From NCBI GenBank assembly GCA_030828175.1, contig JAURDB010000002.1:1-49660 (forward strand): a DNA stretch of 49,660 nucleotides, written 5' to 3'. Origin of the DNA: Flavobacteriales bacterium. Lineage in GTDB: Bacteria; Bacteroidota; Bacteroidia; Flavobacteriales_D; Sanyastnellaceae. Shown here one piece after another: positions 24,134 to 31,431 of the stretch (within the stretch, counting starts at the first letter, position 1; each line of letters begins with the position of its first letter). The translations under genes and the position numbers were made by a program. Under the pieces are notes generated by a model, which saw only the letters and a program-made list of their open reading frames with translations, was not told where the DNA came from and did not search any database.

Positions 24134-26632
24134 TCAGACCGCGTTGCGGCCGGCATTGATGATGCCGAACATCGTTCGCACCACCAACTTTTCCAGAACA
24201 GGTCCTGCGGCAGGAGACGCGCCCTGTCCGTCCAGCCATTGCAATGCGGCCTGCTGGATGACCAAGAGCGGCAGTATGATGGATTCTCTGAGGTCAATGG
24301 ACTCGGCGATGGACGGAGCGCGCTCCATCAGCTCAGATTGACCGGACACCTTGAGGATGAGTGTTCGCGTCAACTGGAACTCCTTGCGCACCGCGCTCCA
24401 GAGGTCTCCAAAACGCCCGTCATGCTCCAAATGTGCGGTCAAGGCGAAGTTGCACTTCCGCATGCTCTGCATGCTGTTCTCCAGCAACGCGGCAAACAGG
24501 GGCTGATCCCGATACAACGCGCACACCTCGTCCAGTCGACCCTGCTTGTCCAACTCGGCCAGTGCCGTGCCGATACCGAAGAATCCCGGAACGTTCTGCT
24601 TCAGCTGGCTCCATGAGCCCACAAAGGGAATGGCCCTGAGGTCATCCAAGGTCAGTGGACCGTCCTTCTTCCGGCTTGTCGGACGGCTGGCAATGTTGGT
24701 GGCGCCATAGTGCTTGAGTGTGCCGTACGTGGAGAGATAGTCCATGAACGCCGGATGGGCCTTCAGCGCATTGTATTCGGCATAACTCCGCTCGGCCAGG
24801 TCATCCATCAGGACCCTTTGCTCGGGGGTCCACCGCGACTTTTCAGGGTCAATCAGCCTGTGCTGAATGCCCGCCGTCAGCAGCAACTCCAAATTGTAGG
24901 AGGCACTGCGTGGGGTGCCGAAATTGGAACTGATGGACTGACCTTGAATCGTCGTCTGGACCTCTCGGGTCTCGACATCGGGACCAAGAGAGGCGTAAAA
25001 GCGGTGGGTATTGCCCCCACCTCGGGCGGGCGGACCTCCTCGCCCATCGAAAAAGACCACCTCCACTCCTGCTTCTCGGCACACTGCGGAGAGTTGTTCC
25101 TTGGCCAGGTGGATGGACCAATTGGCCCTCAAGTATCCCCCATCCTTTGTCCCGTCACTGAAACCGAGCATGACGTGCTGCACATGGCCTCGAGCTGCCA
25201 AGTGGCGGCGATACTGGGGCATGCCAAACAGGCTCCGCATCTGGTCGGGAGCGCCCGCCAGGTCATCAACCGTTTCAAAGAGCGGCACAACATCAAGGGC
25301 CATTCCTTCCTCTCCCAAAGCATGGCGCGCCATCGTGAACAATCGAATCACATCTTCTGCTCCCCGACAATTGCTGATGATGAAGCGGTGACAACCCCGT
25401 GGCCCATTGAGCTGCTGGATTTCCCGAATGGACGCCATGACATTCCAGGCGTCGGACACCACATCGTCTGTTCCGTCGGCCATGGGCTGCACCCCTGCCG
25501 AACCCAGAAGGCCCTCTGCATCAGACGGCAAACCCAGCGCATCCGCCGAGCGACGCAAGACCCGGCTGTCCTGGCGGATGTCGATGGCCGCAAAATGGCG
25601 TCCGAACATCAGAATGGCTACACGCAACCGCGCTATGTCCTCGGCATGCAGACCACCAAAGTCACGGCGTACCCGCGTTTCGATGGCCTCCAGGCTCTCC
25701 AGCACACCCTCATCGTCAAAGACCTGTGAATCGATGGCGAGAATCGCCTCTTCCACCTTGGATTGGAGTGCGTCCAGCTCGACATCAAGCCCTTTGAAGG
25801 TGATGCGGCGACGCAGCTGACGGAAGGCCCTGCGGTAACAGCGCAACAAGGTCAACCGCAAGCGCCGGGCCACGCGCAATGTCGTTCCCGCATCCACAAA
25901 TGGATTGCCATCCCGGTCTCCGCCCGGCCAGAAACCGATGGAAAACAAACCCGCCGCCGTTTCGAGCGACACCCCGGTGGAGGCTGCTACGCGAAGCGCC
26001 AGCTGCGGAATGGCCTCAAAAAAAACGTGCTCGAGGTACCAGCTTTGGCGGACCGCTTCCTCGTAAGGCGTGGGCTTCTTGGTCTGGAAAAAGGGGGTCA
26101 GGCCCAACTGGTGCAGCAGGTTGTGGGCGCTTTCCAGGTCACCGTCTTCGATGCGGGAGGTGAGATCCGTGATGATACCGAGCGCAGTGCCCGGATAAAA
26201 CTGCGTGGGATGGGCCGTCAAGACCACCCGCACGTGTTGGCCTTCCAGCGCATGGGACAAAGCGTCCTCCAAACCGCGGCGGGCAATGCGGGGCAAAATA
26301 CCCGCGAGGGATTCGGCACCTTCCAGATCATTGAGGCGGTCATAGCGGGCATCTTCCAAAGCGTCCACGAGGACGACCTGACGCTCTATGTACTGCACGT
26401 ACCGAAACAACAGCCCCACCTTCTCCTCTTCCGACAGATGCACCTCGGACAGGTGCGCAGAGAGCAAATCCATGGGCGATCGGCCAGCGGCCAAACCCTC
26501 CCTGCACGCTTCGGCAAAGAGCGGAACGCGCAGTCCCGTCCCGCGAATCCCGTCCAGCGGGAGGGTCAGGAATATGCTGTTGTAAACTTCGAAAGGGCGC
26601 GCCACAGCGGACGCGTAGGTCGAATGCTCCAT
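24134..26632 (-). CDS. ppc: Phosphoenolpyruvate carboxylase, Bacteroidota-type variant
   Basis: 832 residues from the ATG at 26632; in-frame ATGs at 26671 and 26710 are alternatives, but a leader hairpin lies between. It makes oxaloacetate from phosphoenolpyruvate and bicarbonate to refill the TCA cycle. Key motifs are VLTAHPTQ, the active-site FWPGGDRDGNP, and a mobile loop that reads FFDGRGGPPARGGGNTHRF instead of the classical FHGRGGTxGRGGGP, so the second glycine cluster differs. The C-terminus AGRNAV keeps the Asn near the end that binds the aspartate inhibitor in the E. coli enzyme. It is shorter than the proteobacterial protein (about 880) by gaps, not by truncation. Confidence 0.92.
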   Translation of the reverse strand: MEHSTYASAVARPFEVYNSIFLTLPLDGIRGTGLRVPLFAEACREGLAAGRSPMDLLSAHLSEVHLSEEEKVGLLFRYVQYIERQVVLVDALEDARYDRLNDLEGAESLAGILPRIARRGLEDALSHALEGQHVRVVLTAHPTQFYPGTALGIITDLTSRIEDGDLESAHNLLHQLGLTPFFQTKKPTPYEEAVRQSWYLEHVFFEAIPQLALRVAASTGVSLETAAGLFSIGFWPGGDRDGNPFVDAGTTLRVARRLRLTLLRCYRRAFRQLRRRITFKGLDVELDALQSKVEEAILAIDSQVFDDEGVLESLEAIETRVRRDFGGLHAEDIARLRVAILMFGRHFAAIDIRQDSRVLRRSADALGLPSDAEGLLGSAGVQPMADGTDDVVSDAWNVMASIREIQQLNGPRGCHRFIISNCRGAEDVIRLFTMARHALGEEGMALDVVPLFETVDDLAGAPDQMRSLFGMPQYRRHLAARGHVQHVMLGFSDGTKDGGYLRANWSIHLAKEQLSAVCREAGVEVVFFDGRGGPPARGGGNTHRFYASLGPDVETREVQTTIQGQSISSNFGTPRSASYNLELLLTAGIQHRLIDPEKSRWTPEQRVLMDDLAERSYAEYNALKAHPAFMDYLSTYGTLKHYGATNIASRPTSRKKDGPLTLDDLRAIPFVGSWSQLKQNVPGFFGIGTALAELDKQGRLDEVCALYRDQPLFAALLENSMQSMRKCNFALTAHLEHDGRFGDLWSAVRKEFQLTRTLILKVSGQSELMERAPSIAESIDLRESIILPLLVIQQAALQWLDGQGASPAAGPVLEKLVVRTMFGIINAGRNAV

Positions 26633-26647
26633 GGAGGTGGGGTTGTT

Positions 26648-26670
26648 TGCACCGGAGCATTGCCGGTGCA
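26648..26670 (-). promoter_or_regulatory. Leader hairpin upstream of ppc
   Basis: A perfect 8-base-pair inverted repeat (26648-26655 and 26663-26670, 7-base loop) lies 15 bases before the chosen ppc ATG. It could be an operator dyad or an mRNA hairpin that affects ppc translation. A TAATTTTC sequence, close to TAnnTTTG, lies just upstream on the reverse strand, so the hairpin would fall at the very 5' end of the transcript. Confidence 0.4.
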
Positions 26671-26721
26671 TGAAAATTACAACGAAAGACATGCCCAGGT
26701 TCGGTACCAACCGCGTCCCGC

Positions 26722-26729
26722 TAACTTCG
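26722..26729 (+). promoter_or_regulatory. Candidate promoter element (TAACTTCG) for the aldo/keto reductase
   Basis: TAACTTCG fits TAnnTTYG and lies exactly 4 bases before the ATG at 26734. A TTCG at 26700-26703, 18 bases upstream, could be the -33 partner. The spacing to the ATG equals that at mnmA and aroC. Confidence 0.5.
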
Positions 26730-26733
26730 CGGC

Positions 26734-27717
26734 ATGGAATACCGCAGGCTTGGCAACAGTGGACTGCAGCTCACCGAACTCTCCTTGGGAAGCTGGATCA
26801 CCTTCGGCAGTCAAATCGACGACAGCACCAGCGGACGGCTGCTGGACATGGCCTATGACGCCGGCATCAACTTCTTTGACAATGCCGAAGTATATGCCCA
26901 TGGCGCCTCCGAAGAAGTAATGGGCCGCTTGCTGGCACAGCGCGATTGGCCGCGCGACACGTGGTGCGTCTCCTCCAAGGTCTTCTTCGGAGCGGGCGGA
27001 CAAATGCCCACCCAGCGCGGGTTGAACCGCAAGCACGTCGTAGAAGCCTGCCACGACGCCCTGAAGCGCCTTCGCGTAGACTACTTGGATCTGTTCTTCT
27101 GCCACCGCCCGGACAAGCAAACCCCCATGGAGGAAACCGTCTGGACGATGCACCAGCTCATTCAGCAGGGCAAAATCCTTTACTGGGGCACGAGCGAATG
27201 GAGCGCGGCAGAAATCATGGACGCCCACCGCATCGCCGAGCGGCACCACCTCATCGGTCCCGTCATGGAACAACCGCAGTACAACATGTTCGTGCGGCGG
27301 AAGGTGGAGGTCGAATACGCCGACGTCTATCGCACCGTGGGATTGGGAACCACCATCTGGAGTCCGCTTGCTTCCGGCATCCTCACCGGCAAGTACAACA
27401 AGGAAGTGGGGTCGGACGTCCGATTGAAGCGCGAAGAGCTCAGCTGGATCTCCAAGCGCCTGCTCACGGATCAGCACCTCTCCAAAGTGGCCTCACTGGA
27501 AGCTTTGGCGGGCGACATCGGAACCAGCATGACCCAACTTGCGCTGGCCTGGTGCTTGAAGAACCCGCACGTTTCCACCGTACTCCTGGGGGCCTCCAAA
27601 CCCGAGCAACTGGCTGAGAACCTGCGAGCACCGGAAGCCGTGCAGCTGCTGACCCCGGATGTCATGCAGCGCATCGAGGACATCCTCGACAACGCACCGG
27701 CCCATCCTGAATACTGA
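26734..27717 (+). CDS. Aldo/keto reductase (Kv-beta/YghZ-like)
   Basis: 327 residues forming a TIM-barrel NADPH oxidoreductase. It begins with the family pattern MEYRRLGNSGLQLTELSLGSW. The catalytic tetrad is visible as Asp and Tyr in FDNAEVY, Lys in SSKVFF and His in FFCHRPD. Cofactor-binding segments include WSPLASGILTGKYN and LGASKPEQLAENL. The FFGAGGQMPTQRGLNRKHV stretch resembles the potassium-channel beta-subunit and YghZ branch, which reduce aldehydes such as methylglyoxal. The true substrate is unknown. The gene is divergent from ppc and lies 3 bases before trmD. Confidence 0.9.
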   Translation: MEYRRLGNSGLQLTELSLGSWITFGSQIDDSTSGRLLDMAYDAGINFFDNAEVYAHGASEEVMGRLLAQRDWPRDTWCVSSKVFFGAGGQMPTQRGLNRKHVVEACHDALKRLRVDYLDLFFCHRPDKQTPMEETVWTMHQLIQQGKILYWGTSEWSAAEIMDAHRIAERHHLIGPVMEQPQYNMFVRRKVEVEYADVYRTVGLGTTIWSPLASGILTGKYNKEVGSDVRLKREELSWISKRLLTDQHLSKVASLEALAGDIGTSMTQLALAWCLKNPHVSTVLLGASKPEQLAENLRAPEAVQLLTPDVMQRIEDILDNAPAHPEY

Positions 27718-27720
27718 TTC

Positions 27721-28401
27721 ATGCGCATCGACATCCTATCCGCCGTCCCGAACCTGCTTCAAGGCCCCTTCAGTGAGAGCATCGTCGGACGGGCACGCAA
27801 GGCGGGCGTCGTGGAAGTGGAAGTGCACGACATCCGAAAGTGGACCACCGATAAGCACGGCAAAATCGACGACACCCCCTTTGGCGGAGGAGCGGGCATG
27901 GTCATGGCCATTCAACCCATCACGGACGCCATCGCAGACCTGCGTTCACAGCGGCAATACGACGAAATCATCTACCTCACGCCGGACGGCGAAAGGCTCA
28001 CCCAAGGCAGGGTCAATCAACTGAGCCTTTCGGGTAATCTGCTGATGCTCTGCGGGCATTACAAGGGCATTGACCAGCGCATCCGTGACCACGTGATCAC
28101 CTTGGAAATTAGCATCGGAGATTATGTCCTCAGTGGCGGCGAACTGGCGGCAGCCGTCCTTGCGGACGCCCTCGTCCGACTTGTTCCCGGTGCCATCGGC
28201 GATGGGGAAAGCGCCCTGACCGACAGTTTTCAGGACGGCTTGCTCGCCCCTCCCGTGTACACACGCCCCGCAGAATGGGAAGGCCACAAGGTCCCCGACA
28301 TTCTGCTCGGCGGCCATCACGCCGAGATCGACAAGTGGAGAATGGAGCAGGCCATCGAAAGAACGCAACGCCTGCGTCCCGACTTGTTGGACGAGGCGTG
28401 A
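27721..28401 (+). CDS. trmD: tRNA (guanine37-N1)-methyltransferase TrmD
   Basis: 226 residues, normal TrmD length. The N-terminal [13 protein letters not shown], then [13 protein letters not shown], and the SAM-binding trefoil-knot motifs [12 protein letters not shown] and [15 protein letters not shown] are intact. The C-terminal part has [23 protein letters not shown]. It methylates G37 next to the anticodon to prevent frameshifting. The gene follows the aldo/keto reductase by 3 bases and precedes rplS, keeping the widespread trmD-rplS pairing. The usual upstream partners rpsP and rimM are absent here. Confidence 0.97.
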   Translation: MRIDILSAVPNLLQGPFSESIVGRARKAGVVEVEVHDIRKWTTDKHGKIDDTPFGGGAGMVMAIQPITDAIADLRSQRQYDEIIYLTPDGERLTQGRVNQLSLSGNLLMLCGHYKGIDQRIRDHVITLEISIGDYVLSGGELAAAVLADALVRLVPGAIGDGESALTDSFQDGLLAPPVYTRPAEWEGHKVPDILLGGHHAEIDKWRMEQAIERTQRLRPDLLDEA

Positions 28402-28408
28402 AATGTCG

Positions 28409-28416
28409 TAATATTG
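28409..28416 (+). promoter_or_regulatory. Possible promoter element (TAATATTG) for rplS
   Basis: TAATATTG has one mismatch to TAnnTTTG and sits in the 52-base gap between trmD and rplS. It would give rplS a leader of about 33 bases and its own transcript in addition to read-through from trmD. Confidence 0.3.
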
Positions 28417-28453
28417 CACCCCGTTTCAACGGACCTATTTCATCCCACGCGTC

Positions 28454-28816
28454 ATGGATCGTCTCCGTCAAATTTCCCAAAAGCTCGTTCCCGTTCAGGA
28501 TTGGCCCGAGTTCAAGGCTGGTGATACCGTCAAGATCAGCTACAAGATCAAGGAGGGCTCGAAGGAGCGCACCCAGGTTTTTCAAGGCACGGTCATACAG
28601 CGCCGTGGCGAAGGACCCACCGCCACTTTTACCGTGCGCAAAATGGCTTCCGGAGTAGGTGTTGAGCGCGTATTTCCCATTGCAAGCCCCTTCCTCGAAG
28701 CAGTGGAAGTCATGAAAGTGGGTAAGGTTCGCCGTGCACGCATCTACTACTTGCGTGGACTCACGGGCAAGTCTGCACGCATCAAAGAGAAGCGGACTTT
28801 CACGGCAGCCAAATAA
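28454..28816 (+). CDS. rplS: 50S ribosomal protein L19
   Basis: 120 residues, normal for L19. It has the expected basic core: [48 protein letters not shown] and the closing [26 protein letters not shown]19 sits at the interface of the 30S and 50S subunits. It follows trmD and is followed by a strong hairpin terminator. Confidence 0.97.
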   Translation: MDRLRQISQKLVPVQDWPEFKAGDTVKISYKIKEGSKERTQVFQGTVIQRRGEGPTATFTVRKMASGVGVERVFPIASPFLEAVEVMKVGKVRRARIYYLRGLTGKSARIKEKRTFTAAK

Positions 28817-28836
28817 GGCCACGTCCTTTTCGCACT

Positions 28837-28871
28837 ACGAAGCCGGCATCATTGTCCGGCTTCGTCGTTTG
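28837..28871 (+). terminator. Intrinsic terminator after rplS
   Basis: A 10-base-pair perfect stem (28837-28846 with 28856-28865, loop of 9 bases) is followed by CGTTTGT, 20 bases after the rplS stop. The T-run is short, but the stem is strong. Confidence 0.65.
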
Positions 28872-28904
28872 TGGACCTCGCCGTTGCTATCTTGAGCCCA
28901 AAGC

Positions 28905-29645
28905 ATGGACGCTCCTTTCGATCTCCAGATTGTGTGCAGCACCCCAGGAGACATCTCCCGCGCCCAGCGTGGAGGAGCAACCCGGATTGAAGTAGCTGGC
29001 TGTTACACCACAGGGGGCGTCACCCCTTCTCCCGGCACGATCAAGGCCTGCATCGCGGCCACCGACCTTCCGGTCACAATCGCCATGCGGCCCAGGGAAG
29101 GGCATCTTGTTTTCAGCGCCTCCGAGCGGGAAATCATTCTAGCCGACGCAGAATGGAGCCTCGAGCAAGGCGCCAACCAAATCCTCATCGGCGGATTGGA
29201 CGCACACCTCAATTTGGACATCGACCTGATCGAAACGGCAATCCAACGCTTTGGGGGAAACCGCGTCATGGTCAACCGCGCGATCGACAGCGCGAAGAAA
29301 CCCCATCAGGATTTCGAACAACTGAAATCCCTGCCCATTGCGGGCCTGGCCAGCAGCGCCGGTTTCGGCAATGCCATGAAGGGTCACGAGAAACTCGTGG
29401 AGTGGCAAGCCAACGTGGATTTTGACATCTACGCCTCCGGCGGAGTCCTCCCCGGCGGTGCAGGACGCATGTGGGCTGCAGGGCTGTCCTGCTTCCGAGC
29501 CTCAGCCCGACACAGCGGTGGTGTCGCCCATGAGGGCCGATGGTTCGAAGGGGAAATCTATCCGGTCGATGCCAAGCAGGTAGAGCGCTTGGTCAAATCC
29601 CTCCACCGCGCCATCGCCAACGAAGAAGCGGGGCCAGAAGATTGA
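28905..29645 (+). CDS. cutC: CutC family TIM-barrel protein
   Basis: 246 residues, the usual length. The first strand LQIVCSTPGDISRAQRGGATRIEV corresponds to the EVCxxSxxxAxxAxxGGAxRIEL pattern of CutC. GGVTPSPGTI, IAMRPREGHLVFS and ILIGGLDAHLNLD follow in the expected places. CutC was linked to copper homeostasis in E. coli, but that role is disputed and the enzyme activity is unknown. In Bacteroidota it is widespread. A TATCTTGA sequence 9 bases before the ATG may be a weak promoter element. The gene is convergent with ftcD. Confidence 0.85.
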   Translation: MDAPFDLQIVCSTPGDISRAQRGGATRIEVAGCYTTGGVTPSPGTIKACIAATDLPVTIAMRPREGHLVFSASEREIILADAEWSLEQGANQILIGGLDAHLNLDIDLIETAIQRFGGNRVMVNRAIDSAKKPHQDFEQLKSLPIAGLASSAGFGNAMKGHEKLVEWQANVDFDIYASGGVLPGGAGRMWAAGLSCFRASARHSGGVAHEGRWFEGEIYPVDAKQVERLVKSLHRAIANEEAGPED

Positions 29646-29669
29646 CCCTCTGAATCCTGGATTCAGGCG

Positions 29670-29689
29670 ATGGCCAAACCGCCATTTTC
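29670..29689. terminator. Weak candidate terminator between cutC and ftcD
   Basis: A short stem (29670-29674 with 29681-29685, loop CAAACC) is followed by TTTTC on the plus strand, 24 bases after the cutC stop. Another 6-base-pair dyad (29650-29655 with 29661-29666) precedes it. Both are weak. Confidence 0.3.
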
Positions 29690-29692
29690 AGA

Positions 29693-31393
29693 TCAACCTG
29701 CGAGAACGACCGCCACCCGGTCCCGCACGGTGCGCTCCCGAGATTCAGCCTCACGTTCGAGTTCATCACAACGCCGCAGCATGGCATCCGCTGTCGTGCG
29801 GTCCTTCAAGTCGCCGGCGTTCACGCGCACATTCATCACGGCTCCGAGCACGGCCGTCCGCGCACAGAGCGCCCCAACCCCTGCATCCGTGACGCTGTTC
29901 GGATTGCCGCGCTCCGCCATGTCCGCCATGACTTCCATGGACTGCAAGGCCAACTCGGCCACCTCCAGCGGCGTTTGCATGGCCCCCAACGTAGCCGCCT
30001 GGATGGCCGCTGTGCGCTCTGCCTTCTGGGTCTCGTTGCCTTTGGGCATACCAAAGGCCGCCATGATCGCATCGAAGGCAGCCGTGTCCTCGTCCACCAA
30101 GGCCAACAAGCGCGACTGCAAGGCCATTCCGCGCTCCGCCACCTCGCTGAAGGCCTCCCAACGGTCGTCCCACCCCCGCTTGTGGGCACTCAGGTTGGCG
30201 ACCATCGTACCCAACGATACACCCAACGCACCCACATAGGCCGCGATGGATCCGCCACCTGGCGCCGGGGACTCGCTCGAAGTCTCCTCAGCAAACCCCG
30301 TCAAGGTCATGGCAGCAAGTGGTGCGGTATCCCCTGCGGCATCCTCGAGCAAATACTCGATTACCCTCTTCCGGGCGTTGAACGGCGCAAGGTCATCCAG
30401 CCCCAGGGACTTGACCGCCACCTTGATCTTCTCGGATTCCGAAATGCCGAGACTGCGCTCCTGCTTCCTCAAATAATGATCCGCGGCATCCATCAGCACC
30501 CGCTTCGGAATCAAGCCGACAATTTCACTGCCGGTCACCCGCATGCCACGGGCAATCGCCCGCTCACACGCAGCGTCGAATGCCGTATGCACCGACGTGA
30601 CAGAAATGTTGGTCAGATTGAGCGACAACTGGGCAATACCGTATTCCTCTATGTACCATCCGATGCCCTTGACGCACTTCAGCATCCCGGGATCGCGGAG
30701 GGGCTGCCCATCGGGACCGTTGACCACCTTGCCGCCCACTCCTCCTTCGCGCTTGACACGGCCATTCTCGCGCAGGTCGAAAGCAACCGCATTGGCCCGG
30801 CGCGTGGAAGTCGAGTTCAAATTGATGTTGTAAGCCACCAGGAAATCCCGCGCACCGATGGCAGTCGCCCCCGTCTTGCGGGCGTGGGCATTGAATTCGG
30901 CAGGGCCAAAGTCCGGAGTCCAAGCCGGATCGGACAGCTTTTCCAGCCCCTCGTATTCCCCTCTGCGGCAATGCGCCAGGTTCCTGCGCTCCGGCTGTCG
31001 TGCGGCTTCCTCGTAGAAATATCCGGGGATGCCCAACTCTTCTCCGACACGCTTGCCCAAGGCGTGGGCCGCAGCCTTGCAATCTTCCATGGTCACACCT
31101 GCTACCGGCACGAAAGGACAGACATCGGTGGCCCCCATGCGGGGATGCTCACCGTGGTGCTTGGACATGTCGATCAGTTCCGAGGCTTTGGCAATCAAGC
31201 GGAATGCCGCCTCCACAATGGTTTCGGGCGGTCCGACGAAAGTGATGACGGTCCGGTGGGTGGAATTGCCAGGGTCCACATCCAGGAGCCGGACCCCCTC
31301 TACGGTTTCCACAACGGCAGCAATGGCATCGATTTTGGCGCGGTCGCGGCCCTCACTGATGTTGGGCACACATTCAATCAATCGAACAGACAT
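29693..31393 (-). CDS. ftcD: Glutamate formimidoyltransferase / formimidoyltetrahydrofolate cyclodeaminase (FtcD)
   Basis: 566 residues, a two-domain fusion. The N-terminal formiminotransferase part (1-~330) begins LIECVPNISEGRDRAKI and has THRTVITFVG, DMSKHHGEHPRMGATDVCPF and INLNSTS. The C-terminal cyclodeaminase part (about 365-560) shows SPAPGGGSIAAYVGALG and helical repeats. It moves the formimino group from N-formimino-glutamate to tetrahydrofolate, giving glutamate, then releases ammonia. This is the last step of one route of histidine breakdown. HutI, which supplies its substrate, is encoded further upstream on the same strand with a surface-protein gene between them. hutH and hutU are not in the window. 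Confidence 0.95.
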   Translation of the reverse strand: MSVRLIECVPNISEGRDRAKIDAIAAVVETVEGVRLLDVDPGNSTHRTVITFVGPPETIVEAAFRLIAKASELIDMSKHHGEHPRMGATDVCPFVPVAGVTMEDCKAAAHALGKRVGEELGIPGYFYEEAARQPERRNLAHCRRGEYEGLEKLSDPAWTPDFGPAEFNAHARKTGATAIGARDFLVAYNINLNSTSTRRANAVAFDLRENGRVKREGGVGGKVVNGPDGQPLRDPGMLKCVKGIGWYIEEYGIAQLSLNLTNISVTSVHTAFDAACERAIARGMRVTGSEIVGLIPKRVLMDAADHYLRKQERSLGISESEKIKVAVKSLGLDDLAPFNARKRVIEYLLEDAAGDTAPLAAMTLTGFAEETSSESPAPGGGSIAAYVGALGVSLGTMVANLSAHKRGWDDRWEAFSEVAERGMALQSRLLALVDEDTAAFDAIMAAFGMPKGNETQKAERTAAIQAATLGAMQTPLEVAELALQSMEVMADMAERGNPNSVTDAGVGALCARTAVLGAVMNVRVNAGDLKDRTTADAMLRRCDELEREAESRERTVRDRVAVVLAG

Positions 31394-31431
31394 GAATCAG
31401 GCGGTTTTTCGGCCGCCAAGCTAACGCGAAT

